Source of the DNA: Myxococcus xanthus | GTDB lineage: Bacteria; Myxococcota; Myxococcia; Myxococcales; Myxococcaceae | DNA length: 64,000 nt | Direction: 5' to 3' | Assembly (NCBI RefSeq): GCF_013116825.1 | Contig: NZ_JABFNS010000002.1 | Coordinates: 62,001-126,000 of the forward strand | Shown: in pieces, positions 8,699-21,741 of the stretch | How the letters are laid out: each line of letters opens with the position of its first letter | Numbering within the stretch: the first letter of the stretch is position 1 | Position numbers and translations under genes: made by a program | Notes under the pieces: model-generated | The model's database searches: none | Told to the model about the DNA's origin: nothing | What the model saw: the letters and a program-made list of their open reading frames with translations, nothing else

Positions 8699-8832
8699 GG
8701 CGCGCCCCTCCGCGCGGCGGCGGGCGTCCCGTCGCGGCAGGGCTCAGGGCGCCTGGTTTCGATGCGGGCCCGGAGAATCTCGTGGGTGGGGCTCAAGCTT
8801 TCGCTCCTCATGTTGCGAGGGGCGATGTGCAA
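8695..8832 (-). CDS. possible 45-residue peptide coupled to the flavoprotein
   Basis: Small ORF starting with TTG at 8832 behind a perfect AGGAGG (8846-8841, 8-base spacing) and ending in TGA that overlaps the flavoprotein ATG as ATGA. An internal in-frame ATG at 8811 would give 38 residues. 39 of 45 codons end in G or C, in line with coding DNA here. The peptide is Arg- and Pro-rich (nine Arg), with a single Cys at 32 and no Trp, Tyr, Phe or Lys. No signal peptide. It could be a leader ORF that delivers ribosomes to the weakly started flavoprotein gene, or a substrate or partner peptide of it. Seen: the ribosome binding site, the frame and the overlap. Function is speculation. Confidence 0.5.
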   Translation of the reverse strand: MHIAPRNMRSESLSPTHEILRARIETRRPEPCRDGTPAAARRGAP

Positions 8833-8927
8833 GGCACATTCCTCCTGGCGGCGAGGCGCGGTGCATCCGCGCGGGTGCTCGGTGTCACGGACTTCCGCTG
8901 TATGCGGTGGCTCGTGCCGGGGATGGA

Positions 8928-8958
8928 TGACGCGTCACGCTGCTCCCGTGACGCGTCA
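8928..8958. promoter_or_regulatory. paired palindromes, probable operator
   Basis: Two copies of the perfect palindrome TGACGCGTCA at 8928-8937 and 8949-8958, centres exactly 21 bp apart (two helical turns). Together they form a 12-bp inverted repeat (TGACGCGTCACG / CGTGACGCGTCA) around seven bases. It lies in the divergent 267-bp intergenic region between the flavoprotein unit (minus) and the helicase gene (plus), about 96 bp upstream of the TTG and 141 bp upstream of the helicase ATG. The geometry suits two dimers of a repressor or activator. A transcribed hairpin is the alternative. Confidence 0.5.
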
Positions 8959-9099
8959 GCGTCATGCCCGCACGCAAGAATGGCGTCCCGCCGGGCCCCC
9001 GCCTGGTGCCAGGAACACCCGCAGTGGGAGCCTACTCACGACGTTCTGTCGCGTTGACGCCGGGCTGTACCTGTGTTCAGGCTAGTCGTGGAGGTGCCC

Positions 9100-13440
<4,341 letters not shown>

Positions 13441-13510
13441 GTGGTGAGGCCCCGTCGGGCAGCGGATGCTAGGGTGCCGCCCCTTTCGTTTCTTCCGAGG
13501 GGTCGCCCGA

Positions 13511-16075
13511 ATGCGTCGCCTGCTGTTGATGGGACTGTTGCTGCTCTCCGCCACCTCCTGTTCAGGCGACGACGAAGACCCGGGGGAGCCGTCCTCCAGG
13601 ACCGGGCGCATCCAGGGGACGCTGACGCCTTTCCGGAGCAGTGAACGGTCCGCTGGCGACGGTGCCTCCCAGACGGTGCGCTCGCCGTTTCGCGCGGGTG
13701 AGCTGGAGAAGCTGAAGGAGACGCTGCGGGAGATGCACGCGGTGCGCTCGCGCGAGCCGCGGGTGGCGCCGAAGGCCGTGCCAGGGCTTCGCATCATCCC
13801 GTCGCAGCCGGGCGCCGCGCCGCTCGAGCGGGCGTCTCGAGAGGACCCCACGATTCCCGGGGACGTCATCCTCCGCTTCGAGGAAGCGGGCCTGACACCG
13901 GAGCGCGTGCTGGCGGCGGTGCGGCGTCCGGGCTTCCGCGCGGTGCACAAGGGCTACGCGAGTGAGTACGTGCACCTGGTGGGCTACGAGCCGCTGGACG
14001 GCAAGGCGGTGACGGCCGCGAAGACGCAGGAGTGGGCGGCGCAGCTCGCCCAGGTGCCGGGCGTGACGTACGCGGTGCGCAACGAGCGGATGCGGGCGAC
14101 GGCGGCGCCGAATGACCGGGGCTACAGCCTTCAGTGGCACTACCCCACGCTCAACCTGCCCGCCGCGTGGGACCTGGTGCCGGACGCAACGGACGTAGTT
14201 GTGGCTGTCATCGACAGCGGCATCGTTCCGCACCCGGACCTGACGCATGTGTTGCCGGGTTACGACATGATTTCGGACCCGCAGAACGCGGGTGACGGCG
14301 ACGGTCGGGACAGCAATCCACGGGACGAAGGCGGGGACACGCCCAGCGGCGGCTCGTCGTGGCACGGCTCGCATGTGGCGGGCACCATCTCCGCGGACAC
14401 GAACAACCAGGTGGGCGTCGCGGGCGTGGCCTGGAACGCCAGGCTGCTTCCGGTGCGGGTGCTGGGGAAGAAGGGCGGGAGCAGCTTCGACATCGCCGCG
14501 GCCATCACCTGGGCCACGGGCGGTGAGGTGCCGGGCGTGCCGGACAATCCGAATCCCGCGAAGGTGGTGAACATGAGTCTGGGTGGCAGCGCGCCGCCGC
14601 AGGCGCTGTATCAGGACGCCATCGACGCGGCCTTGGGACGCGGGGCCATCATCGTCGTCGCCGCGGGCAACGAAGATGTGGATGCGCGCAACAGCACGCC
14701 GTGCAACCAGCAGAACGTCATCTGCGTGGGCTCCACCAGTCTTGCGGGGCAGCGCAGCAGCTTCTCCAACTACGGCGTGGACGTGGACGTGGTGGCGTCT
14801 GGCGGAGAGATGCGCGAGGACCTGAACGGCGACGGCTATCCGGACGGCGTGCTGTCCACGGTGCTGGATGAGAACGGGCAGCCGGCCTACGCCTTCTCGC
14901 AGGGCACCAGCATGGCGGCGCCTCACGTCGCGGGGGTGGTGGCGCTGATGGCGGCGGCGCAGCCGGGCCTGAAGGCCGAGGTAGCGGAGCGCATCTTGAA
15001 GGAGACCGCCACGCCGCTCACCAACGCGCAGTGCCCGGAAGGCTGCGGCGCGGGGCTCGTCAACGCGCGCGCGGCGCTGGCCCGTGTCGCCAACGTGGAC
15101 CCGGGCACGTTGGACCCTCAGCTCAACGTGACGACGTCCACGCTGTTCTTCCGGGGCAGCGGGACGCAGCAGCTCATCCTCAGCAACGTGGGCGGGAACC
15201 GGGGCGGCGACTTGACGGTATCGGCCAGCGTCAGTGGGCCCAATGCCTCGGCGGTGTCATTCCCGCAGGGCAACACGGTGCGGGTGCCCGCCTTCGGCTC
15301 GGCCTCGCTGAGTGTCGCCGTGGATGCATCCGGGCTGGCCGGAGGGGACACCGTGGTGACGCTGAACCTGGTGGGCTCGGGGACGGCGGGCTCGGCGACG
15401 GTGGCGGTGAAGATTGGCGTGGCGGGCGCCTCCAATGACCTGGATGCCCTCATTGCGTTCGTGTGGCAGGACGCGCAAGGGGAGTGGCAGGCCTCGGAGG
15501 ATGCCATCGCCATCGCGCGCGCCTCGGCGGACTACGCGTACAGCATCTCCCTGGCGCCCCGGACGTACTTCGCGTTGGCCACCATCGACGACGACCAGGA
15601 TGGCAACTTCTTCGAGGACGGCGAGCGCACCGGCTACTGGCGCAACGTGGACTCCTTCGAGCCGCTGGAGCTGGGGGCGGGCGACCGCATCGAGAATGTG
15701 AGCTTCGACCTGATTCCCCTGGCGCCCATCGATGATGACCCGGCGCTGGTGGTGGGCAGCGCGTGCGGCTCCAGCGTGGACTGTCCCGGGGGCGTGTGCG
15801 TGACGGACTATCCGGGAGGGTACTGCTCCATGGATTGCACCAGCTCCGCGTGTCCGGCGGGTTCGCGGTGCTACATCGTGGACTCCTCCTCGGGCCTCAA
15901 GGCCTGTCTGGCGACCTGCGCGCGGGAGGTGGGGACGGGGCAGGGCGACTGCCGCCCCGGGTACGTCTGCTACAGCGACGGCACGGGCTCGGGGACGTGC
16001 CAGCCCAATTGCCGCACCTCTGGCCTGACGTGTGGGCTGGGACGGGCGTGCATGGCCAGCGGCTTCTGCCGCTGA
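13511..16075 (+). CDS. S8 subtilisin-family serine protease, lipoprotein with Cys-rich tail
   Basis: 854-residue exported protease. Lipobox LSATSC near residue 17 implies a lipid-anchored protein. The catalytic triad is visible: D235 (VVAVIDSGI), H285 (SWHGSHVAGT), S467 (SQGTSMAAPHVAG). A propeptide of about 200 residues precedes the domain. After the catalytic domain come beta-rich repeats (about 535-745), including an aspartate-rich stretch (DDDQDGNFFEDGE). The last 90 residues are Cys-rich (VDCPGGVCVTD...CGLGRACMASGFC), like the EGF-like or dickerin-type tails of myxobacterial exported proteins. The ATG at 13511 is chosen because it opens the signal peptide; an in-frame ATG exists at 13466. 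Likely predatory or nutritional proteolysis; the target is unknown. Confidence 0.92.
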   Translation: MRRLLLMGLLLLSATSCSGDDEDPGEPSSRTGRIQGTLTPFRSSERSAGDGASQTVRSPFRAGELEKLKETLREMHAVRSREPRVAPKAVPGLRIIPSQPGAAPLERASREDPTIPGDVILRFEEAGLTPERVLAAVRRPGFRAVHKGYASEYVHLVGYEPLDGKAVTAAKTQEWAAQLAQVPGVTYAVRNERMRATAAPNDRGYSLQWHYPTLNLPAAWDLVPDATDVVVAVIDSGIVPHPDLTHVLPGYDMISDPQNAGDGDGRDSNPRDEGGDTPSGGSSWHGSHVAGTISADTNNQVGVAGVAWNARLLPVRVLGKKGGSSFDIAAAITWATGGEVPGVPDNPNPAKVVNMSLGGSAPPQALYQDAIDAALGRGAIIVVAAGNEDVDARNSTPCNQQNVICVGSTSLAGQRSSFSNYGVDVDVVASGGEMREDLNGDGYPDGVLSTVLDENGQPAYAFSQGTSMAAPHVAGVVALMAAAQPGLKAEVAERILKETATPLTNAQCPEGCGAGLVNARAALARVANVDPGTLDPQLNVTTSTLFFRGSGTQQLILSNVGGNRGGDLTVSASVSGPNASAVSFPQGNTVRVPAFGSASLSVAVDASGLAGGDTVVTLNLVGSGTAGSATVAVKIGVAGASNDLDALIAFVWQDAQGEWQASEDAIAIARASADYAYSISLAPRTYFALATIDDDQDGNFFEDGERTGYWRNVDSFEPLELGAGDRIENVSFDLIPLAPIDDDPALVVGSACGSSVDCPGGVCVTDYPGGYCSMDCTSSACPAGSRCYIVDSSSGLKACLATCAREVGTGQGDCRPGYVCYSDGTGSGTCQPNCRTSGLTCGLGRACMASGFCR

Positions 16076-16192
16076 GGAAGGCTCGAGTGCCCGTGTCCAG
16101 GGCGCCCGAGGGGTAGAGAGGTGGACACTTGGCCACAGCTCCCGATTCCCACCGGGAAGTGACAGCGGCATCGTGCAAGCACCTTGTCCTTG

Positions 16193-16792
16193 ATGCAGCG
16201 ACTGAAGCGTGAGACGCGCCCGCACCACGAGCGCACCGAGGCGCAGGTGCGATTGATGGATGCGGACCTGACGCCCACGGCGTACCGACGTCATCTGGAA
16301 GCGCTTCACGGCTTCTACGTTCCGCTGGAGGCCCGGCTCGCCGGGCTGGGGCTTGAAGCGGTTCCTGGCCTGTCCGTCCACGCGCGCTGGAAGGTACCTC
16401 TCCTGAAGGAGGACCTTCGCGCGCTTGGCCATGACGACGCCACGCTCGAACGGTTGCCACGCTGCGCGGAGCTGCCCTCACTGGCGGGCGTGCCCGAGGC
16501 CCTTGGCTGCCTCTATGTGCTGGAAGGCTCCACGCTGGGCGGCCAGCTCATCCTCCGGCACCTGCGCCGCCACTTCGACGGCATGTCCCTGGGCGACTTC
16601 TCCTTCTTCCGCGCGTACGGAGATGAGGTCGGGCCCCGGTGGCGTGCCTTCAGTGACGCCGTCAACCAGGCCTCCGTCGTCGCGACGGAAGACACCTTCG
16701 ATACCCGCGTGGTGATGGGCGCGCGGGACACCTTCGACGCCTTCGCTGACTGGCTGCGACAGGAACAGGCACCCGCCCCCGTCTCCGCCTGA
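16193..16792 (+). CDS. biliverdin-producing heme oxygenase
   Basis: 199-residue alpha-helical protein of the bacterial heme oxygenase (HO/BphO) family, which opens heme to biliverdin, CO and iron. Seen: the proximal-His region RETRPHHERTE at 7-17 and the distal-helix signature LYVLEGSTLGGQLI near 108-121. Length fits the family (about 190-210). An in-frame TTG at 16184 adds three residues; neither start has a strong ribosome binding site. No phytochrome gene adjoins it, so a role in making biliverdin for a photoreceptor or in iron release cannot be chosen from context. It stands alone between the protease gene and the oppositely oriented DUF420 gene. Confidence 0.88.
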   Translation: MQRLKRETRPHHERTEAQVRLMDADLTPTAYRRHLEALHGFYVPLEARLAGLGLEAVPGLSVHARWKVPLLKEDLRALGHDDATLERLPRCAELPSLAGVPEALGCLYVLEGSTLGGQLILRHLRRHFDGMSLGDFSFFRAYGDEVGPRWRAFSDAVNQASVVATEDTFDTRVVMGARDTFDAFADWLRQEQAPAPVSA

Positions 16793-16862
16793 CATCGACT
16801 GGAGGCAGTGCGTTCGGGAGTCCCTCCACCTGACTGCTTCGTCGTCGCCCTGAGTCAGCGCG

Positions 16863-17426
16863 TTACAGGACGGCGGGCGCGCTGCCACGCAGCATGAAGT
16901 ACACGACGACGCCCGTCGCCGACACGTAGACCCAGATGGGCGCCAGCCACCGCGTCACCTTGCGGTGCCTCACGAAGTCCTTGCGCCACGTGAAGTAGAA
17001 GGCCACCAGCGCCATGGGAACCACGGGCATGGACAGCAGCACGTGGCTGGCCAGGATGCACAGGTACAGCCCGCGCCAGTCCCCCACGTAACGCGTGTCG
17101 CCATGCACGAAGTGGTAGGACAGGTAGCAGACCAGGAAGAGCGCGGACGCGGTGAAGGCCGAGACCATCAGGTACTGGTGGACCTGCCGCGCGCCTCGTT
17201 TGATCGCCACCCACCCGCCGATGAGCAGCGCCGCGGCCGTGGCGTTGAGGCCCGCGTTCACCGCCGGGAGGAAGCGCAGGTTCACCCCGTCCACCGGGCC
17301 GCCGCCGCGCACCAGCAGAATCCACCCGATGAACGCCAATGCCAGCGCGGACACCACGGCGGTGAAGATGAAGAAAGCCCGGTCACTCACCCGGGGCTGC
17401 ATCGCGGCAGGGGCGGCGTTCGACAT
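16863..17426 (-). CDS. DUF420 integral membrane protein
   Basis: 187-residue membrane protein with about five hydrophobic helices (FFIFTAVVSALALAFIGWIL; AGLNATAAALLIGGWVAI; LMVSAFTASALFLVCYL; LCILASHVLLSMPVVPMALVAF; WVYVSATGVVVYFML). The conserved His pair in LSYHFVHGD and ILASH, with the KVTRWLAP loop, marks the DUF420 family. One family member (CtaM) helps assemble cytochrome oxidase in Firmicutes. A respiratory-chain assembly role here is by analogy only. The start at 17426 begins a normal N-terminus (MSNAAPAAM); the frame is open upstream to 17516. It diverges from the five-gene exported operon. Confidence 0.85.
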   Translation of the reverse strand: MSNAAPAAMQPRVSDRAFFIFTAVVSALALAFIGWILLVRGGGPVDGVNLRFLPAVNAGLNATAAALLIGGWVAIKRGARQVHQYLMVSAFTASALFLVCYLSYHFVHGDTRYVGDWRGLYLCILASHVLLSMPVVPMALVAFYFTWRKDFVRHRKVTRWLAPIWVYVSATGVVVYFMLRGSAPAVL

Positions 17427-17473
17427 GGGCCCTATGTCTCGCGCGCCGGGCTTCGTTGCAACCCTTGCTAACT

Positions 17474-17557
17474 GGTTGACACTATTAGGGAGTGCATGTG
17501 GGATGGAACATTCCAATGGGTGCTACTGGATACTGAAACTGTAATTCCTGCATACTG
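17474..17557. promoter_or_regulatory. AT-rich divergent control region with TTGACA and repeats
   Basis: A locally AT-rich patch, unusual in this window, between the DUF420 gene and the GTG of the exported operon. It holds TTGACA (17476-17481) with only a weak -10 (TGGGAT at 17499), the inverted repeat TGGAA-CA-TTCCA (17504-17515), and the direct repeat ATACTG at 17530 and 17552, spaced 22 bp. Probable promoter/operator of the operon. Which elements matter cannot be decided by reading. Confidence 0.35.
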
Positions 17558-17595
17558 AGAATGGTCCCCCCGACCCCCCCTTCCGGAGGTCCCCC

Positions 17596-19620
17596 GTGCT
17601 CCGTGTGCGCTACCTTGCCTGCCTGGCTGGTGCCGCCTTGCTTCTGGCCCTGCCAGCCTCCGCTCAAGAGGAGGCTGTCTGTTCACCAGTTGTCGCGAAG
17701 GTGCCCCTGGAACGGCATCTCCGGCAGCTGTCGCTGGACCTGCTCGGCCGCCCTCCCACCTATGAGGAGTACCAGGCCGCCCAGGCCAAGGGCTCCATCG
17801 GCGTGGAAGACATCCGCGCGATGATGACGAAGGACGAGTTCAACGCGCGCATCCGCAACTACCACCGCGCGTTGCTGCGCTCGAACCTCTCCGGAAGCCT
17901 CAACAACAACCAGAACTCGCGGGTGACGGGCAACGGCATTGCCACCGCTTATGGCGTGGCCGGCAATCCCGCGACGACGCTGCGCGGCGCGAATGGCGCG
18001 ACGTGCGACTCAGACATCGCGCAGGACAGGTGCCTCACGGCGGAGCAGCCAGACGCGCACGCGGCGCCGCTCACCGAGCGTCCCCGGACGAAGTGCCACG
18101 ACGACGAGGGCGTGCCGCTGGCCGTCAGCTACGACTACGACACGAACTACTACGCGTGTACGCCGCTCGCGCCGACCACGCCGGATGGCACCGCGAAGTG
18201 CTCGGACCTGCTGAGCACCAGCCACCCGAAGCATGAGTACCTCTACTTCTGCGACCAGCGTGGTTCGGGCAGCGGCGCGGGGGCCTTCATCTGTGAGCCG
18301 GACCCGGCGAAGACCACGACCCGGGCGCTGACGGTGAAGGAGATGGATGGCGCCAAGATCAAGGCGTTCAAGCACCCGAACCCGGACTCCAAGCCAGCGC
18401 TCACCGAGCTGAAGCGCTGCACGCTGGACCTGGAGCTGCGCAGCGGACTCAAGGGCAACTACGGGGTTCAGCGCGGCTGCATCCTGCGCGAGGGCTTCGT
18501 GAACAAGGCCGCGCCCTACTGGGCCACCGACAAGACGCCGGAGAGCGTCAAGGTGTGCGCCATCGACGCGCAGGAGCGCACCCACAACCCCTGGAACCTG
18601 GCGTCCTGTGAGACGTCCCGCTTCTCCACCGACCGCAGCTGCGGCTGCGGCGTGGGCATGCGCCGCTGCGAGACGCCCGCCATCACCGCGCAGGACATCC
18701 GGGACGTGCACAGCCTGCGCGTGGCCGCCTTCAACGACGAGCCGCTGCGCATCGCCGAGTCGGTGGTGCAGCGCGACGAGCCCTACTTCAACATCCTCAC
18801 CACGCGCCGCTCGTTCATGAACGGCACCCTGTCCGAGTACTTCCGCAACCAGCAGGGCGTGGGCGTCTTCAACGTGACGACGCCCACCGCGCAGGGCGCC
18901 GTGCCGGCGGTGGCCTACAACGACACGGAGGCTTGGGCGGAGTACACGCGTGACGAGGGGCACGCGGGCGTGCTCACCACGCCGTCCTACCTCTACCGCT
19001 TCCCCACGCACCGCGCGCGGGTGAACCACTTCTACGAAGCCTTCCTCTGCAAGACGTTCGCGCCGCCGCCGGGGGCTTCGTCGCCCGCGCCGGAGGACGC
19101 GTGCAACCGCGAGAACAACCTGGCGGTGCGCTGCGGCTGCAACTACTGCCACGCCACCATCGAGCCCACCGGCGCGCACTGGGGCCGCTACGCGGAGCGC
19201 TCCGCGCAGTTCCTCGCGCCCGACCAGTTCCCTCGCTACGACCCGAAGTGCCGCGACTGCGCCCTCAACGGCGACACCAACTGCGGTGGCGAGTGCAGCC
19301 AGTACATCATGCAGGCCTACGACGGTGATGGTGCCAGCAGCCTGGGCCTGCTCAAGACGTACCTGTACCGCACGGCGGACGAAGAGCAGAACATCGAGGC
19401 CGGCCCCGCGCTGCTGGTGCAGAAGATGCTCCAGTCGGGGGACCTGGAGCGCTGCACGGTGCGGCGCATCTGGACCGAGTTCCTCGGCCGCCCGATGACG
19501 GCGGAGGAGCAGCGCCTGTACCTGGCGCCCTTCGCGCAGGACTTCGCGCGCAACGGCCACCGCCTCAAGGCGCTCATCGAGCGCGTGGTGACGTCCGACG
19601 CCTACCGGAGGATTGACTGA
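17596..19620 (+). CDS. exported DUF1549/DUF1588-like protein with CxxCH heme motif
   Basis: 674-residue exported protein, first gene of a five-gene operon. GTG start behind GGAGGT (5-base spacing). Signal peptide about 1-23 (LLLALPASAQ). The N-terminal LRQLSLDLLGRPPTYEEY resembles the DUF1549 opening of planctomycete cytochrome proteins. C515-H519 (CNYCH in CGCNYCHATIEPTG) is a heme c attachment motif in a DUF1588-like setting. Other Cys groups are CGCGVGMRRC and CRDCALNGDTNCGGEC. The last 90 residues resemble the N-terminal helix-loop again (VRRIWTEFLGRPMTAEE). Its stop overlaps the next ATG (TGATG). Family placement is by motif. The function of these families is unknown, though periplasmic redox or surface polymer processing is often suggested. 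Confidence 0.75.
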   Translation: MLRVRYLACLAGAALLLALPASAQEEAVCSPVVAKVPLERHLRQLSLDLLGRPPTYEEYQAAQAKGSIGVEDIRAMMTKDEFNARIRNYHRALLRSNLSGSLNNNQNSRVTGNGIATAYGVAGNPATTLRGANGATCDSDIAQDRCLTAEQPDAHAAPLTERPRTKCHDDEGVPLAVSYDYDTNYYACTPLAPTTPDGTAKCSDLLSTSHPKHEYLYFCDQRGSGSGAGAFICEPDPAKTTTRALTVKEMDGAKIKAFKHPNPDSKPALTELKRCTLDLELRSGLKGNYGVQRGCILREGFVNKAAPYWATDKTPESVKVCAIDAQERTHNPWNLASCETSRFSTDRSCGCGVGMRRCETPAITAQDIRDVHSLRVAAFNDEPLRIAESVVQRDEPYFNILTTRRSFMNGTLSEYFRNQQGVGVFNVTTPTAQGAVPAVAYNDTEAWAEYTRDEGHAGVLTTPSYLYRFPTHRARVNHFYEAFLCKTFAPPPGASSPAPEDACNRENNLAVRCGCNYCHATIEPTGAHWGRYAERSAQFLAPDQFPRYDPKCRDCALNGDTNCGGECSQYIMQAYDGDGASSLGLLKTYLYRTADEEQNIEAGPALLVQKMLQSGDLERCTVRRIWTEFLGRPMTAEEQRLYLAPFAQDFARNGHRLKALIERVVTSDAYRRID

Positions 19621-20279
19621 TGCGCCGCCTCGTCTTGACCGCCGCGCTGCTCGCGCTGGCCTCCGGCTGCACGAAGGATGACGCGCAGTCCACGGGCGGC
19701 ATCATCGAGCCCATCCCCAACCCGCATCAGCCCGGGGACTTCACGCCGCTGCCGGACCCCGAGGTCCAGGACGGCAGCGTGGGCCGCGCGCCGCGCCGAC
19801 TCACCGTGGCCCAGTTGGACGCCGCCATCGTCGGGGCGGTGGGGCAGCGCTGGAGCGAGCTGGACTCGCGCGCCACGTCCATGGGGCGCGCGGACTACGC
19901 CCTGGTGGTGAGCGAGAACACCGAGCCCAACCTGGTGTTCGCCAAGTTCCTGGAGGACGGCGCGCGCAAGGTGTGCATCAACCAGGCGTCCGCGGAGATG
20001 CGCATGACGGACGCCTCGGCCCGCACCATGGGCCGGCTGCTGCCGGAGAAGTGGGATGACCTGACGAAGCTGACCGACGCGGAGGTGCGCGCGCAGCTCG
20101 TCTACATGTCCACCCGCTTCTGGGGTTCGCCGCTGTCGGGCGAGGAGCTCACGAAGTGGACGACCTTCTTCACCCAGGCCGCGGCTCGGGTGCAGACCCT
20201 CGCCTCTTCCAAGCGCCATGAGACGTTGGCCGTGGTGTGTATCGCCATGCTGACGGACCCGCGCTTCATCACCTACTGA
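19620..20279 (+). CDS. lipoprotein of the exported operon, unknown function
   Basis: 219-residue lipoprotein: MRRLVLTAALLALASGC gives a clear lipobox with Cys17. The mature part is mostly helical, with no recognised catalytic motif. The C-terminal half (LVYMSTRFWGSPLSGEELTKWTTFF...VVCIAMLTDPRFITY) reads like the terminal part of DUF1585/DUF1588-type proteins, which end with a similar 'next gene allele failing' helix pair. This suggests it is a split-off partner of the preceding protein. Start ATG overlaps the upstream stop by one base, and a DUF1501 gene follows 17 bp later, so co-translation with both is likely. Confidence 0.75.
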   Translation: MRRLVLTAALLALASGCTKDDAQSTGGIIEPIPNPHQPGDFTPLPDPEVQDGSVGRAPRRLTVAQLDAAIVGAVGQRWSELDSRATSMGRADYALVVSENTEPNLVFAKFLEDGARKVCINQASAEMRMTDASARTMGRLLPEKWDDLTKLTDAEVRAQLVYMSTRFWGSPLSGEELTKWTTFFTQAAARVQTLASSKRHETLAVVCIAMLTDPRFITY

Positions 20280-20296
20280 CGCTCGGAGTGACCGCG

Positions 20297-21727
20297 ATGA
20301 AGAAGAACCGCCACGACGAGAATGGCTCCCAGGGCTGCGCCCACGGACGCCGTACCTTCCTCAAGGCCACCGCTGGCTTCATGGGCTCCACCCTGTTGGG
20401 TGGGCTGCCCTTCCGCGCCTTCGCCCAGGCGGCGGAGATGGCGCCGGCGGACCGCTGCTTCGTGTTCGTCTACTTCAACGGTGGATGGGACCAACTGCTG
20501 GCCTTCGACCCGCGGGACCCGACCGAGTTCACCGCGGACCGTGCCTCGGAGACGAAAATCCTCCCGGGCTACGACCAGATCAACGACTCCCGCTTCGAGT
20601 CCCGGCCGCTCATCCCCGCCGAGCTTCCGGGCGTGGGCCGGTCGAACATCGACTTCGGGCCCGCGGTGGGCAACGAACTGGCCAGGCACTACGACCTGAT
20701 GACGGTGGTGCGCGGCATCAACATGAACACGCTGGGCCACGAGGTGGGCTACCGCTACTTCCTCACTGGGAAGATGCCCATCGGCAGCGCGGCGCGTGGG
20801 TCCTCCACGGCGACCGAAATCGTGGGGCAGATGAAGCCGCGCGTGCCCATTGCCTCCATCTCCTACAACGTGGAGTCGTACAACGACCGGTACGGCGGCT
20901 ATGCCAACGCGCTGCGCGTCAGCCGCCGGGACGACCTGATCCTGACGCTGAAGGGCAGCACGGACATGCTGGACAGCGAAATCGAGAAGCAGTTGCTCGA
21001 CTTCCGCGGCCAGCCCGTCAACTGCGAGCAGGCGGCCTATGGCGCGCGAGGGTTGGGCACCACCTATTCGAACAGCCAGGAGCAGATGCGGCTCATCCAG
21101 TCCCAGGGACTGGACAAGTCGTTCGACTTCCTCGTGGGGCCCAACCAGCCGCACAGCGCGGAGATGGCGGCCATCCGCACGAAGTACAACCTGACCAGCG
21201 CCAACGACGTGAATGGCGAGCGCGGCCGCGCCGCCACGGTGGCGACCGCGCTGAAGAAGGGCATCGCCCAGTGCGTCACCATCAACCTCACGGGCGGCCT
21301 GGACACCCACTTCGGCAGCCAGCTCACGCAGGCCAACAATCAGCGGCGCGGCTTCGACGCCCTGGCCATGCTGGTGAAGGACCTGCGTGAGAGCGGCCAT
21401 CCCGCGGGTGGCACCTTCATGGACCACACCACCATCATGGTGTTCTCCGAGTTCTCCCGCACGCCGCTCATCAACAGCTCCGGTGGCCGTGACCACCACC
21501 TGAGCAACTCCGCGCTGCTGATGGGGGCCGGCATCAAGCACAACTTCGTGTTCGGCCGCAGCGGTGACATCGGCATGGCGCCGGGCACCTTCGACCTGCG
21601 CAACGGCGCGTCGGACCCGAACGGCGAGAACATCCTCCCCGAGCACGTCATCGCCACGGTCCTGGCGTCCGCGGGGCTGGACTACAGCATCACCCGCGTC
21701 GAACCGCTGCGTCCCATCCTCGCCTGA
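20297..21727 (+). CDS. Tat-exported DUF1501 family protein
   Basis: 476-residue protein with a twin-arginine signal (GRRTFLKATAGFMG, Arg-Arg at 18-19; cleavage after about residue 45, FRAFAQA). The mature protein matches DUF1501, an alkaline-phosphatase-fold family: opening FVFVYFNGGWDQLLAFDP, middle TINLTGGLDTHFGSQ, and end FSEFSRTPLINSSGGRDHH. These Asp/His/Glu sites resemble metal-binding positions of the fold. The enzymatic activity of DUF1501 is not established. The start at 20297 is chosen for GGAG upstream and because it opens the Tat signal; the frame is open from 20237. Tat export implies that it folds, perhaps with metal, before secretion. Confidence 0.88.
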   Translation: MKKNRHDENGSQGCAHGRRTFLKATAGFMGSTLLGGLPFRAFAQAAEMAPADRCFVFVYFNGGWDQLLAFDPRDPTEFTADRASETKILPGYDQINDSRFESRPLIPAELPGVGRSNIDFGPAVGNELARHYDLMTVVRGINMNTLGHEVGYRYFLTGKMPIGSAARGSSTATEIVGQMKPRVPIASISYNVESYNDRYGGYANALRVSRRDDLILTLKGSTDMLDSEIEKQLLDFRGQPVNCEQAAYGARGLGTTYSNSQEQMRLIQSQGLDKSFDFLVGPNQPHSAEMAAIRTKYNLTSANDVNGERGRAATVATALKKGIAQCVTINLTGGLDTHFGSQLTQANNQRRGFDALAMLVKDLRESGHPAGGTFMDHTTIMVFSEFSRTPLINSSGGRDHHLSNSALLMGAGIKHNFVFGRSGDIGMAPGTFDLRNGASDPNGENILPEHVIATVLASAGLDYSITRVEPLRPILA

Positions 21728-21741
21728 GCCGTCCATTTCGC

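Noticed and set aside
7526-8832. Quinone-cofactor (tryptophylquinone) oxidase system
   Set aside because: The peptide has no Trp or Tyr and no LodA/GoxA-type oxidase or QHNDH subunit gene is adjacent, so only the flavoprotein resembles that system.
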